A stretch of 64,000 nt of DNA from the NCBI GenBank assembly GCA_028284225.1, contig JANQSD010000009.1, positions 122,629 through 186,628 on the forward strand, written 5' to 3'. The notes under the pieces were generated by a model, which was not told the origin of the DNA, ran no database searches, and saw only the letters and a program-made list of their open reading frames with translations. Positions within the stretch are counted from its first letter, which is position 1, and each line of letters begins with the position of its first letter. Source of the DNA: Arenicellales bacterium. Lineage in GTDB: Bacteria > Pseudomonadota > Gammaproteobacteria > Arenicellales > JAHEKD01. This document shows positions 7,939 through 16,400 of this stretch, piece after piece. The position numbers and the translations under genes were made by a program.

Positions 7939-8706
7939 GTGCAACCAGATTATAAACCTGAACTTCCCGCCGCATACGAGCTGAAGTTTTATCAACACGT
8001 CGATAATTTACGTTCAGAAGTTCAGCAACATGCTGAGCAGGGAGCTGATGAAGGAACATTACTATGGGTAATAAATCAGAAATGGGCAACGGCTAGATTA
8101 GGTAAGTCATGGATATGTAATGCAGGTGATTTACATTGTGCACTAATTCTAAGGCCGGAGTTTAAGTTTGAAAATTATTATCAAATGTTAATTGTTGCGA
8201 TTATCAGCTTAGGTAATTCAATCGCTTCTTATGTTTCTCCCATGACTGCGCTGGGCTATAAATGGCCTAATGATATTACTATTGCTAACCATAAAGTTGC
8301 ATCATTATGGCTGGATTATGGACGGCAAGAAGCAAGCCCCTGGTTAAGTATTGCCACCAGTGTCAACATCACCGCTTCACCCCAAACTGATAAGTTTGAC
8401 TCAATGAGTATTCATGAAGCAGAAGGTACCAGTGATTTGACTCATGCTGAATTATTAGAGGCCTATTCTCGTGAATTTATTAAACAAATTAATAATTGGT
8501 CAGAAAGAGGTTTTGGTTATATTTATGAGCAATGGCGGCAACGGCTGCAGAATGTCGATCAAATAAACCAGTTGCATATTAGCGATGAATTAATTATTAA
8601 GATCAATAATCCAACAATTAATCAACATGGAGATATCGAGTTTCAGAGTGATAATAGTGACCTCAATGATTTAAGTATTCAAGAGTATATGGAAATAACA
8701 CAATGA
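7939..8706 (+). CDS. Biotin/lipoate protein ligase-like protein
   Basis: A 255-residue protein resembling the BirA/LplA catalytic fold: EGTLLWVINQKWA followed by GKSWICNAGDLHCALILRPEF aligns with the GT-L-x-A-x-x-Q-T-x-G-R-G-R-x-G-x-x-W...G-N-L-x-x-S region, and GYKWPNDITIANHKVASLWL matches the K-W-P-N-D lysine motif. The GRGRRG loop that closes over biotinyl-AMP is replaced by ATARLG, so acyl-transfer activity is doubtful. From memory, ligase-like genes of this kind recur beside fdh operons in proteobacteria. GTG 7939 avoids overlap with the ankyrin gene; an ATG at 7864 would extend the frame across the end of that gene. It is translationally coupled (ATGA) to the next gene. Confidence 0.75.
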   Translation: MQPDYKPELPAAYELKFYQHVDNLRSEVQQHAEQGADEGTLLWVINQKWATARLGKSWICNAGDLHCALILRPEFKFENYYQMLIVAIISLGNSIASYVSPMTALGYKWPNDITIANHKVASLWLDYGRQEASPWLSIATSVNITASPQTDKFDSMSIHEAEGTSDLTHAELLEAYSREFIKQINNWSERGFGYIYEQWRQRLQNVDQINQLHISDELIIKINNPTINQHGDIEFQSDNSDLNDLSIQEYMEITQ

Positions 8707-9443
8707 AAAAACCGATTGACCGCCGGGTGTTTTTTAAAGGTTGTTTATCGGCCGCTTCACTGGCGCTAGCCAATCCATCGCTGTTAGCGAAAACCAAAGG
8801 TGAAATCAAACTTTATTCGCGGGCACGATTAGTCGATCAAAATGATCAGCCTATCAAGACTGCAAGTTTAAAAAGCAAGCAATGCTATGTGTTTAATTAT
8901 CCGTATGTTTCAACCCCATGCTTTCTAATAAACCTGGGTCAGTCAGTTGATCAAAAGGAGCATTTGATCACTGAAAACGGCCAAGGCTATGATTGGCAAG
9001 GCGGTGTGGGGCCGACGAATTCTATTGTCAGTTTTGCTGCCATTTGTGCGCATAAATTGAGCTATCCGACCAGGACTATCAGTTTTATCAGCTACCGGCC
9101 TGAACAGGTGTTGGTTGATGAACAAAACCAACAGTCAACAGCAGCTCAACAGGTAATTTATTGCTGTTCGGAACGTAGCGTTTATGATCCGCTTAAAGGT
9201 GCCAAGGTGCTGGATGGTCCGGCTCCGGAGCCACTAACCACAATCATTCTTGAGCATGATGTAACCCATGATGAATATTATGCGATTGGGACATTGGGTT
9301 CAGAGATGTATGACCGCTTTTTCTCCCGTTTTGAGTTTAATCTGGCCTTGGAAAATCAGCTCGAAAATGTAGCTGAGCATGTGACACAATCCGCGCGGGT
9401 TTATCACCAAAGTGAATATAGTGAGCATCTGCAATCGTGTTGA
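8703..9443 (+). CDS. Tat-exported Rieske-like protein with an altered ligand
   Basis: A 246-residue protein with a Tat signal (DRRVFFKGCLSAASLALA) and a Rieske-type [2Fe-2S] fold. The first ligand pair is present as C115-A-H117 (ICAHKLSYP). The second motif reads Cys154-Cys155-Ser-Glu-Arg158 (CCSERSVYDPLKG), then DGPAPEPL as in Rieske proteins. A histidine is expected at position 158, but the codon is CGT (Arg), one transition from CAT. The cluster may therefore be lost or differently ligated, or there may be a base error. It overlaps the ligase-like gene by ATGA and ends the fdh accessory set, so an electron-transfer role with formate oxidation is likely. Confidence 0.8.
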   Translation: MKKPIDRRVFFKGCLSAASLALANPSLLAKTKGEIKLYSRARLVDQNDQPIKTASLKSKQCYVFNYPYVSTPCFLINLGQSVDQKEHLITENGQGYDWQGGVGPTNSIVSFAAICAHKLSYPTRTISFISYRPEQVLVDEQNQQSTAAQQVIYCCSERSVYDPLKGAKVLDGPAPEPLTTIILEHDVTHDEYYAIGTLGSEMYDRFFSRFEFNLALENQLENVAEHVTQSARVYHQSEYSEHLQSC

Positions 9444-9486
9444 TCTACAATCGGTTTCTTGAATTGAATAACCCAGGTTTTTTTAC

Positions 9487-10563
9487 ATGACAACCATTTC
9501 TCGGGAACAAATAGAAGATAAACTCAAGTCGATAATTGATCCGCACACTGAGCTTGATCTGGTTACAGGCAACTCGATTAAAAATATCAAGATCGAGGAA
9601 GACCAGATTCAGTTGGATATTGTTCTGGGCTATCCAGCTAAGAGTTGGTTGCCGGAATTGACGCAACAAGTTTCTGAGTTAATTCAAGGTGCACAGGTTA
9701 ATATTCAGTCTGAAACAGTTGCCCGCAAAGTTCAGGAAAACGTCAAACCGCTGCCGGGTGTGAAAAACATGATTGCCGTGGCCTCAGGAAAGGGCGGCGT
9801 GGGCAAATCAACCTTGACAGCTAATTTCGCCTTGGCTCTCTCGGCCGAAGGGGCAAAAGTTGGTGTACTCGATGCAGACATCTATGGTCCCAGTCAACCA
9901 CGAATGCTGGGCATAAGCGGGCGACCGTCATCTAAAGATGGCAAAACCCTGGAGCCATTGTCCAGCTATAACTTGCAAGTCATGTCGATCGGATTCCTGG
10001 TCGACGAAGAATCGCCAATGATCTGGCGTGGCCCCATGGTCACCCAGGCACTGGAACAAATGTTGAATAATACCCAGTGGGATGACCTCGATTATTTAAT
10101 CATCGACCTGCCGCCGGGCACAGGCGATACGCAACTTACACTGGCGCAGAAAGTGCCGGTATCCGGTTCATTGATCGTCACTACTCCGCAAGACATTGCA
10201 TTGCTTGATGCACGTAAAGCCTACAAGATGTTCGAAAAAGTCGATATTCCAGTTTTAGGCGTAGTCGAAAACATGAGTACCCATATTTGTTCCAACTGTG
10301 GTCACGAAGAACATATCTTCGGTAGCCAGGGAGGACAAAAAATGGCCGAGCAATATAATTTGAATTTTCTTGGTGATATACCGCTGGATATTTCCATCCG
10401 CGAAAACGCCGACGGTGGCCAACCCTCAGTCATCGCTGACCCGGATAGCAGTGTGTCCGAAAAGTACAAATTAATCGCCCGTAAAGCCGCCGCCAAACTC
10501 GCCCTGCGCAAAAAAGACTACAGCGATAAATTCCCGAATATTACGATACACCCAAGCAACTAG
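9487..10563 (+). CDS. apbC: Mrp/ApbC iron-sulfur carrier ATPase
   Basis: A 358-residue P-loop ATPase of the Mrp/NBP35 family, which binds and delivers [4Fe-4S] clusters to apoproteins. It has an N-terminal MIP18-like domain (about 5-80), the deviant Walker A GKGGVGKS (101-108), DADIYGPSQP, and the cluster-bridging CxxC at Cys268 and Cys271 (HICSNCGHEEH). Length is normal for the family. Placed just after the formate dehydrogenase locus, it may supply its many Fe-S clusters, though Mrp is usually a housekeeping protein. No clear Shine-Dalgarno precedes ATG 9487. The last codons lie in a 14-base string repeated at 13051. Confidence 0.95.
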   Translation: MTTISREQIEDKLKSIIDPHTELDLVTGNSIKNIKIEEDQIQLDIVLGYPAKSWLPELTQQVSELIQGAQVNIQSETVARKVQENVKPLPGVKNMIAVASGKGGVGKSTLTANFALALSAEGAKVGVLDADIYGPSQPRMLGISGRPSSKDGKTLEPLSSYNLQVMSIGFLVDEESPMIWRGPMVTQALEQMLNNTQWDDLDYLIIDLPPGTGDTQLTLAQKVPVSGSLIVTTPQDIALLDARKAYKMFEKVDIPVLGVVENMSTHICSNCGHEEHIFGSQGGQKMAEQYNLNFLGDIPLDISIRENADGGQPSVIADPDSSVSEKYKLIARKAAAKLALRKKDYSDKFPNITIHPSN

Positions 10564-10869
10564 CTTACCTCTGTTCATACTGGTACTGAATCAGAGTCTG
10601 TGCCGAACTTGATTCAGTATTCAGCATAAACTGTAGGTCGGCATCCAGTAAATGGCAAGAGGGCTCAGACTCGACTTATTATCATGGGTATTGGTTTAAG
10701 GAACCTCTGAAAAATATATCCTCGTCACTCCCGCGCAGGCGGATAAGAATTATTCGAAATTGTTTCTGCTGTAGTAATTTACTAACCATTACTTTTAACA
10801 CCGCAAAAACAATCAAATACGCTAATTAACGAATTGTTAGAATGCTAGCTAGTTAATTGGAATTAGTTT
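10564..10869. other. Intergenic region with degenerate repeat remnants
   Basis: 306 bases without a gene. It holds an inverted repeat (TACTGAATCA 10584-10593, TGATTCAGTA 10610-10619) close to the apbC stop, which could act as a transcript-end hairpin, and two decayed pieces resembling the CCGG palindromic repeats (near 10640-10660 and 10705-10745). The AraC promoter must lie in the AT-rich last 100 bases. Confidence 0.5.
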
Positions 10870-11733
10870 GTGAGCGCATCAGGTGTTGTTGGCAAGGCTC
10901 TTTGGTATATAGAGAGCCATTATAACGAGGATATCACCCTGGAGAAATTATCCACCATAGCCGGTGTTTCCAGTTACCACCTTACTCGATCATTTGCCGA
11001 TTTCTGTGGCCAATCGGTGATGAGATATTTGCGTAGTCGCAGGCTGACAATAGCCGCAAAAATACTGGCTCAGGGTGAGAAAGATATTCTTGGGTTGGCT
11101 GTCAAAACAGGATACAACTCACACGAGGCGTTCACTCGAGCGTTTACGCTTCAATTCGGTAAAACTCCCGGGCAAGTTAGAAAATCCGGGTCAGTGGAAG
11201 GATTGAAAATGATCGAAGCGCAAAAAATGGAACAGATAAGTATTGCTTTGGCAGAACCAATAATTATTCAGCAAAAACCGTTACTCATGGTCGGTTTATC
11301 TAGGCAATATACCTGTGAAACGGCATCAATGATTCCGGGGCAATGGCAAGAATTCATTCCGTATATTAGAAGAATTACCAATAGCAAGAGTCGTGCTACT
11401 TTTGGAGTCCACTTTACAGGTGATGGTAAAAATTGGGATTATAGTGAGGGCTGGAATTACATGTGCGCGCTTGAAGTGCATTGTGCCGCAGATGTGCCGC
11501 CGAAGTTGCGAGTGCTTGAAATCCCGGAACAACAGTATGCTGTATTTGTTCACCCTTATCATGTTTCCAGAATCAGAAGTGCTTGGTATTCAATCTGGAA
11601 TGATTGGCTGCCCAATTCAGATTATGAACTGGTCAAGGCACCGGATTTAGAATGTTATAGAGAGGATTTTGATCCAGAAACGGGTTCAGGTGAGATTGAG
11701 ATTCGGATACCGGTCAAACCTAAATCCACGTAG
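10870..11733 (+). CDS. AraC-family regulator with GyrI-like effector domain
   Basis: A 287-residue regulator. Residues 1-105 form an AraC DNA-binding domain with two helix-turn-helix motifs (LEKLSTIAGVSSYHLTRSF, and ILGLAVKTGYNSHEAFTRAF ahead of FGKTPGQVRKSG). Residues 115-285 form a GyrI/Rob-like effector-binding domain (QKPLLMVGLSRQYTC...IPEQQYAVFVHPYHV...YREDFDPETGSGEIEIRIPV). This N-HTH plus C-GyrI order is that of Rob-type proteins that bind small hydrophobic molecules. The start is GTG at 10870. It precedes an amidohydrolase on the same strand, which it may control; no evidence shows that directly. Confidence 0.9.
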   Translation: MSASGVVGKALWYIESHYNEDITLEKLSTIAGVSSYHLTRSFADFCGQSVMRYLRSRRLTIAAKILAQGEKDILGLAVKTGYNSHEAFTRAFTLQFGKTPGQVRKSGSVEGLKMIEAQKMEQISIALAEPIIIQQKPLLMVGLSRQYTCETASMIPGQWQEFIPYIRRITNSKSRATFGVHFTGDGKNWDYSEGWNYMCALEVHCAADVPPKLRVLEIPEQQYAVFVHPYHVSRIRSAWYSIWNDWLPNSDYELVKAPDLECYREDFDPETGSGEIEIRIPVKPKST

Positions 11734-11782
11734 GCTCTGATGATCTAGTGATAACGATATTAACTAAACGAGGAAAGCATTG

Positions 11783-13027
11783 ATGGGTATAAAGATATTG
11801 CTCAAACATCTTGTAGTGTTATTAGGCTTCGTTATGTTTTCAGCACCAGGTTTGTTTGCTAATGAGAATACAAAGACTTTTGTAGGAGCAACCATTTTCA
11901 TTTCACCTGATCATGAGCCGATTGAAAATGGAGTCGTGATTATTGAAGGTAGCAAAATCAAGCAGGTTGGATCAGCAGAACAGGTAAAGATTCCGCAAGA
12001 TTCACAAATAGTTGATGTATCCAACCAGTATATCACCGCAGGTTATTGGAATTCTCATGTTCACTATACTGGGGTGCTGCAAAAGGCGGCTAAGGAAGAT
12101 AAAGAAAACCTTGGTAATTTATTGTCCGATATGTTCCTGCGTTGGGGGTTTGTGGGCACCGTTGATACCGGTTCATGGCTGAAAAAAACGTTACTCATCA
12201 AAAAGCGAATAAGTCAAAATGAGGTTAATGGGCCGCAAATCTTAATAGCCGGTGGCAGTTTCGTGCCGGAAGGGGGAAGCCCATATTATATTAAGCCGAT
12301 AAGGCTGCCGGCATTCAAAAGCTTTTCACAGGCTAAAAAATTAGTCGCTGGTGCATTGGATGACGGTGCCGATGCGATCAAATTGTTTACCGGATCATGG
12401 GGTACGCCTCAAAAAGTTGTAGTCATGAATCCTCAGCATATATTGGCTGCGACGGAGCAAGCTCATTCCCGTGGGGCATTAGTGTTTGCTCATCCGTCGG
12501 ATAGTGATGGCACCCGTGTAGCGATCGAAAACGGTGTTGATATTTTGGCGCATACATTTCCAAGTCAACTGAAAGGACCATGGGATGAACGTCTTATTGA
12601 ATTAATGCATCAAAATGATGTAGCGTTAGTTCCCACACTTAAGTTATGGCGCTATGAGTTAAAAAGAGAGGGATTGCCACCAGATGTCATTAATATTGTC
12701 GAGCAAACTGCCGTTGAACAAGTTAAGCTGGCTAACCAAAAAGGCATAACAATTCTTTTTGGTACAGATGTGGGTTATATGTCAGATGCCGATACTTCAG
12801 AGGAATTCCGTTTAATGCACAAGGCAGGCATGAATTACAAAGAGATTTTAGCATCCATGACAACATCACCGGCGAGTCGATACGGATTTACCGAGACTAA
12901 TGGGCTTGTTAAAGAAAACTATATTGCCGACATAGTAATATTGAATTCTGATCCTAGAGAAAATGTGGCCGCGTTTGCTGATGTTGACAAAACAATTCGA
13001 AACGGAGAAATTGTATATCAGCGATAA
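11783..13027 (+). CDS. Exported metal-dependent amidohydrolase
   Basis: A 414-residue member of the amidohydrolase superfamily with a signal peptide (LVVLLGFVMFSAPGLFAN), so probably periplasmic. Metal ligands are visible: the H-x-H motif in NSHVHYTG, the lysine in DAIKLFTGS, histidines in VFAHPSD and ILAHTFP, and the aspartate in LFGTDVGY. The small N- and C-terminal beta-sandwich is present (DIVILNSDPRENV at the end). This pattern fits imidazolonepropionase/prolidase-like enzymes that cleave amide or cyclic amide bonds; the substrate cannot be read from sequence. GAGGAAA lies just before ATG 11783. Confidence 0.88.
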   Translation: MGIKILLKHLVVLLGFVMFSAPGLFANENTKTFVGATIFISPDHEPIENGVVIIEGSKIKQVGSAEQVKIPQDSQIVDVSNQYITAGYWNSHVHYTGVLQKAAKEDKENLGNLLSDMFLRWGFVGTVDTGSWLKKTLLIKKRISQNEVNGPQILIAGGSFVPEGGSPYYIKPIRLPAFKSFSQAKKLVAGALDDGADAIKLFTGSWGTPQKVVVMNPQHILAATEQAHSRGALVFAHPSDSDGTRVAIENGVDILAHTFPSQLKGPWDERLIELMHQNDVALVPTLKLWRYELKREGLPPDVINIVEQTAVEQVKLANQKGITILFGTDVGYMSDADTSEEFRLMHKAGMNYKEILASMTTSPASRYGFTETNGLVKENYIADIVILNSDPRENVAAFADVDKTIRNGEIVYQR

Positions 13028-13337
13028 ATTTCCAAATTTTATTTATGTATCCAAGCAACTAGCTCACTGTGAGTCATACCGGCGCAGGCCGGTATCCAGT
13101 CTTTGTTTATGTTGGTAGTTAGTGGTTATCCATGCCTGATATCATTTCTTCACAAAAGATAACAAATCAGAAAATCTTTGAATAAATTATCCAAACGTCG
13201 AAAATAAAGATAGTAGAGGATTAACATCTGAGTAATACAGTTTTTATGGGACTGTATAACTCAATGAAAATGCTGGATTCCGGATCGTGGTCCGGAATGA
13301 CGAAGTAGTGTCGCAAAAATAGTATTGATTACGTTAA
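13028..13337. other. Intergenic region occupied by a repeat element
   Basis: 310 bases between convergent genes (amidohydrolase on plus, acyl-CoA synthetase on minus). Most of it is the 229-bp palindromic repeat listed at 13073. No coding signal or clear terminator with a T tract is seen; the repeat hairpins may serve as the transcript ends for both flanking genes. Confidence 0.6.
13073..13301. repeat. GTCAT/CCGG palindromic repeat, copy 2 (best-formed)
   Basis: Inverted terminal sequences of about 28 bp: GTCATACCGGCGCAGGCCGG at the left (continuing TATCCAG), and at the right end the complement of GTCATTCCGGACCACGATCC (continuing GGAATCCAG). Each end folds on itself (13076-13095 and 13277-13298). 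The interior is AT-rich and non-coding. This is the form of a small non-autonomous MITE-like element. Confidence 0.75.
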
Positions 13338-14954
13338 TTAATCGTACTCTCTTAACTGTCTGCGAATTATTTTTCCGGTTGTGGTCATGGGCAGCTCTTT
13401 TATGAATTCTATTTCTCGTGGGTATTCGTGGGCGGCGAGTTGTACTTTAACCCAGTTTTGAATTTCTGTTTTTAGTTGTTTGCTGGCTTGGTTATGATCT
13501 TTTAAAACGATGAATGCTTTGACGATTTCGGTGCGGTCTGGGTCGGGTTTGCCGACGACTGCGGCGATTTGTACTGCAGGGTGTTTGATTAAAGTGTCTT
13601 CAATTTCTCCCGGTCCGATGCGATAGCCGGATGAGGTAATCACGTCATCATCACGGCCGATAAACTTTAGCCAACCGTCTTCTGTCTTGTAGCCGACATC
13701 ACCGGTCAATAGCCAATCACCTTGATATTTATCTTTTGTTGCTTGAGTGTTATTCCAGTAGCCTAAAAACATTACCGGGTCAGGTGAGCGAACTGCAATT
13801 TGACCGGATTGGCTATGTGGTTTGATTTCGCCGTTTTCATTTATGACTTCCACTTCATGGCCGGGTGCTGGGCGTCCTATGATGCCGGGTTGGGCGGGCA
13901 TAATTTCAGCACAGGCAGAAACGATCATGTTACATTCGGTTTGGCCGTAAAACTCATTGATAGATATGCCAAAAGTTTGCTTCCCCCATTCAAGCAGTTC
14001 AGCACCCAGCGTTTCACCGGCACTGGCGATTGTTCTGACGTTCAAGTTCCAGTGCTTTTCGGGTGAGTCGATGGTGCGCATGAGTTTTAATGCAGTCGGC
14101 GGTAAAAATAAATTTCGAATTTGATGTTGTTCGATCAAATCAAAAGCCGCTTCAGCACTGAATTTTTCGAAGCGGCAGGCGACTACCGGAACCCCATGAT
14201 AAAGTGCCGGCATTAATACATCCATCAAACCTCCGATCCAGGCCCAGTCTGCCGGGGTCCAGATTTTGTCCTCCGGCTCAGGAAAAAAATAATGGCTCAT
14301 TTCCACCCCGGGTAAGTGACCTAACAAAGAGCGGTGAGCATGTAATGCACCTTTGGGCTGTCCGGTCGTTCCCGATGTATAAGTAATCAAGGCCGGGTCT
14401 GCAGACTTGGTATTAATGATTTCGAATTCTTGTGATTCGTTTTTAATCAGATCATAGAAATCAATGTCACTATCAGCATTACCGTCAATAACTAAAATTT
14501 GTTCAAGACTAGGTAGATTATGGCGAATTGAATTGAGTTTGGTTGCGCCTGAAGTATCAGTCACGATAACCTTGATCCCCGCATTCTCTATCCGGTATTC
14601 CAGGGCATCGACTCCAAACAACGTAAACAAAGGGATAGAAATTCCGCCTAATTTGAATGTAGCAATATGACTTAAAGCGGTTTCGACAGTTTGTGGCAAT
14701 AAAACCGCTGTTCTATCTCCTGCTTTTACACCGAGTCGGGTTAATGCATTGGCCAATTGGTTCGATAATGCTTTTAATTGCTTATAAGTATATTTTTGTG
14801 GTCTATCGTTATTACTAACATCAATAATCGCGACTTTATCCGGTTCAGTTTCTGCCCAGTGATCGCAAACTTCAAAGCCAATATTAAAGTGCTTCGGAAT
14901 ATGCCAATTAAAACTTTTTATTAATTCATCATAATTGGAGACTCTTTTCAGCAT
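13338..14954 (-). CDS. AMP-forming acyl-CoA synthetase
   Basis: A 538-residue adenylate-forming ligase that would activate a carboxylic acid to its acyl-CoA via an acyl-AMP. Core motifs are complete: the P-loop YTSGTTGQPKGALHAH, the adenine motif EFYGQTECN, the hinge region GDVGYKTEDGWLKFIGRDDD, and the catalytic lysine in TTGKIIRRQLRE. The family resemblance is to medium-chain/acetate-type synthetases (AcsM-like) rather than true acetyl-CoA synthetase. ATG 14954 is preferred because AGAGGA stands seven bases upstream and it avoids overlapping the divergent gene; an upstream ATG at 15011 would add 19 residues. The substrate is unknown. Confidence 0.92.
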   Translation of the reverse strand: MLKRVSNYDELIKSFNWHIPKHFNIGFEVCDHWAETEPDKVAIIDVSNNDRPQKYTYKQLKALSNQLANALTRLGVKAGDRTAVLLPQTVETALSHIATFKLGGISIPLFTLFGVDALEYRIENAGIKVIVTDTSGATKLNSIRHNLPSLEQILVIDGNADSDIDFYDLIKNESQEFEIINTKSADPALITYTSGTTGQPKGALHAHRSLLGHLPGVEMSHYFFPEPEDKIWTPADWAWIGGLMDVLMPALYHGVPVVACRFEKFSAEAAFDLIEQHQIRNLFLPPTALKLMRTIDSPEKHWNLNVRTIASAGETLGAELLEWGKQTFGISINEFYGQTECNMIVSACAEIMPAQPGIIGRPAPGHEVEVINENGEIKPHSQSGQIAVRSPDPVMFLGYWNNTQATKDKYQGDWLLTGDVGYKTEDGWLKFIGRDDDVITSSGYRIGPGEIEDTLIKHPAVQIAAVVGKPDPDRTEIVKAFIVLKDHNQASKQLKTEIQNWVKVQLAAHEYPREIEFIKELPMTTTGKIIRRQLREYD

Positions 14955-15000
14955 CCGCCAATCCTCTGCAAAGTCCAGATAAGGTAAACTATACAATATA

Positions 15001-16194
15001 GTGACAAACAAAATGTTTATTTCGCTAATCTCGATATTGTTGCTTGCAGCTGTGTCAGTGCTGGTTTTGAGTTTTTTTAGCCAATACTTTTATAAGTCAG
15101 CCATCCCCACATTTTCTAATACATTGTTACAGTCCAAGGTTGAGGTAGAGTTAAACCAGCTTGAATTTGATAAAACTAAGTTCGAGGCATTAGAAGATTC
15201 CGCCCTAACTACAAAACCTGATTCGGTGCAGGCCGAAGTGAAGAAATCACTCGAAGCCACCAAGCAAGTAAATCAAGTTTCGACGTCAAGTTTTAGTTCA
15301 GAAGACCGCTTGGCAACTTTAACGGAGCCTGCAAATCAGGCAGTAACGCTAACCGGTTGGTTAGGTGAAACTAACGGCACAGGCGTGGCTAATATAGTCA
15401 TTAATTTAAGTTCCCCATACCAGAACCTGTATTACTCAACCGTGACAGATCAACACGGCGGTTTTTTAATTGAAGGTGTGCAGGTGAGTAATTATTATCA
15501 GCTGAAGATTGAGGCTGGTAAAAAATATAAGCCGATATATCTGGAAAAAATATCGATCACCAACAATACATTGCCGTTATACATCACACTTCAACCCTTG
15601 AATTTAGTGCCGCTCAAAGGCGTTGTCGTCGACATCTATGGGGGTTATGTGCCGAACTTTAGTATCAAAATCCACAGTTTGGTTAACCCACTTTACAATA
15701 AAGAGCTTATAACAGACAACTTCGGTCGATTTGCGTTGACCCAATTCCCCAGAGGCGAGATTTATTTTTCAACCCAGTCGCCTAATTTTTTTGAAATCAA
15801 GGGAATCGATTTGTCTGAATCAAGTGGTCATGAAATTACGGTGCCGGTTGATATCGGTATGAAACAAATTTCAGGATGGGTGCATGATAAAAACGGTTTG
15901 CCAATCACCGCAGCACGGATTCTGCTTGATGCAGAATCAACGATTAACGGTGTTGCCAATCATTCTATTAGAAGCATTATCACAGACGAAACCGGCTATT
16001 TTGAATTCAAGCATCTTGGTCAAGGTGAGCATTATGTCGCAGTTTACGCCGGGGGGTTTATCAGCCAGGAGCTCAATTACAATACTCGCTCACGAATTGA
16101 TCAATTATACTTTCGACTATTTCCAGGAGATGAAAGTTTAATCACTTCAGAAACGTTGAAACTTAAATTTAAACAAGCCACAGAAACTTTCTAA
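15001..16194 (+). CDS. Membrane-anchored protein with carboxypeptidase-regulatory-like domains
   Basis: A 397-residue protein with one N-terminal membrane segment (FISLISILLLAAVSVLVLSF), a flexible charged linker to about residue 110, and three beta-sandwich repeats of the carboxypeptidase regulatory type. Each repeat has the pattern V-x-D-x-x-G-x-F (VTDQHGGFLIEGV, ITDNFGRFALTQF, ITDETGYFEFKHL), the last followed by GEHYVAVYAGGFISQE. Such domains bind carbohydrate or protein partners outside the membrane. GTG 15001 and ATG 15013 are both possible starts. It is divergent from the acyl-CoA synthetase with only about 46-58 bases between starts. No enzymatic motif is seen. Confidence 0.75.
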   Translation: MTNKMFISLISILLLAAVSVLVLSFFSQYFYKSAIPTFSNTLLQSKVEVELNQLEFDKTKFEALEDSALTTKPDSVQAEVKKSLEATKQVNQVSTSSFSSEDRLATLTEPANQAVTLTGWLGETNGTGVANIVINLSSPYQNLYYSTVTDQHGGFLIEGVQVSNYYQLKIEAGKKYKPIYLEKISITNNTLPLYITLQPLNLVPLKGVVVDIYGGYVPNFSIKIHSLVNPLYNKELITDNFGRFALTQFPRGEIYFSTQSPNFFEIKGIDLSESSGHEITVPVDIGMKQISGWVHDKNGLPITAARILLDAESTINGVANHSIRSIITDETGYFEFKHLGQGEHYVAVYAGGFISQELNYNTRSRIDQLYFRLFPGDESLITSETLKLKFKQATETF

Positions 16195-16214
16195 TTTAAC
16201 CTCGGTGCAGTGTT

Positions 16215-16343
16215 ATGCAGGGATATTCAAAATTTTATAGTAATGGTGAATGGGTTGATCCAACTGAGCCGGAACATTCAGCAATAGTCAACAAGGGACA
16301 CCGTGACCCCGGAATCGCAAAGCGATATCCGGGATCTTTTTAA
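16215..16343 (+). pseudogene. Aldehyde dehydrogenase N-terminal remnant cut by a repeat
   Basis: An ATG at 16215 opens KFYSNGEWVDPTEPEHSAIV, which looks like the first 25 residues of an NAD-aldehyde dehydrogenase (typically KFYINGEWVDP...VINPATEE). Where INPATEE should continue, the sequence turns into the CCGG-type repeat and the frame stops at 16341-16343. Only the N-terminus is left; the catalytic Cys and NAD site are absent. It is best read as a remnant truncated by the repeat. Confidence 0.6.
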
Positions 16344-16390
16344 ATTGCCGAATACTCAAACTAAGTAGATCCCGGTACAGGGTCGGGAAA
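16296..16390. repeat. GTCAT/CCGG palindromic repeat, copy 3
   Basis: Contains CCCCGGAATCGCAAAGCGAT with an inner hairpin and ends with AGATCCCGGTACAGGGTCGG. It follows the repeat pattern at 13073 with internal deletions, and abuts the aldehyde dehydrogenase remnant on its left. It lies just ahead of the M20 amidohydrolase gene. Confidence 0.6.
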
Positions 16391-16400
16391 GGTTAAACAT

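Noticed and set aside
10551..13064. 14-base string CCAAGCAACTAGCT shared by the apbC 3-prime end and the gap at 13051
   Set aside because: Several chance 14-base matches are expected in a window this size; without extended similarity it is not evidence of a duplicated segment.
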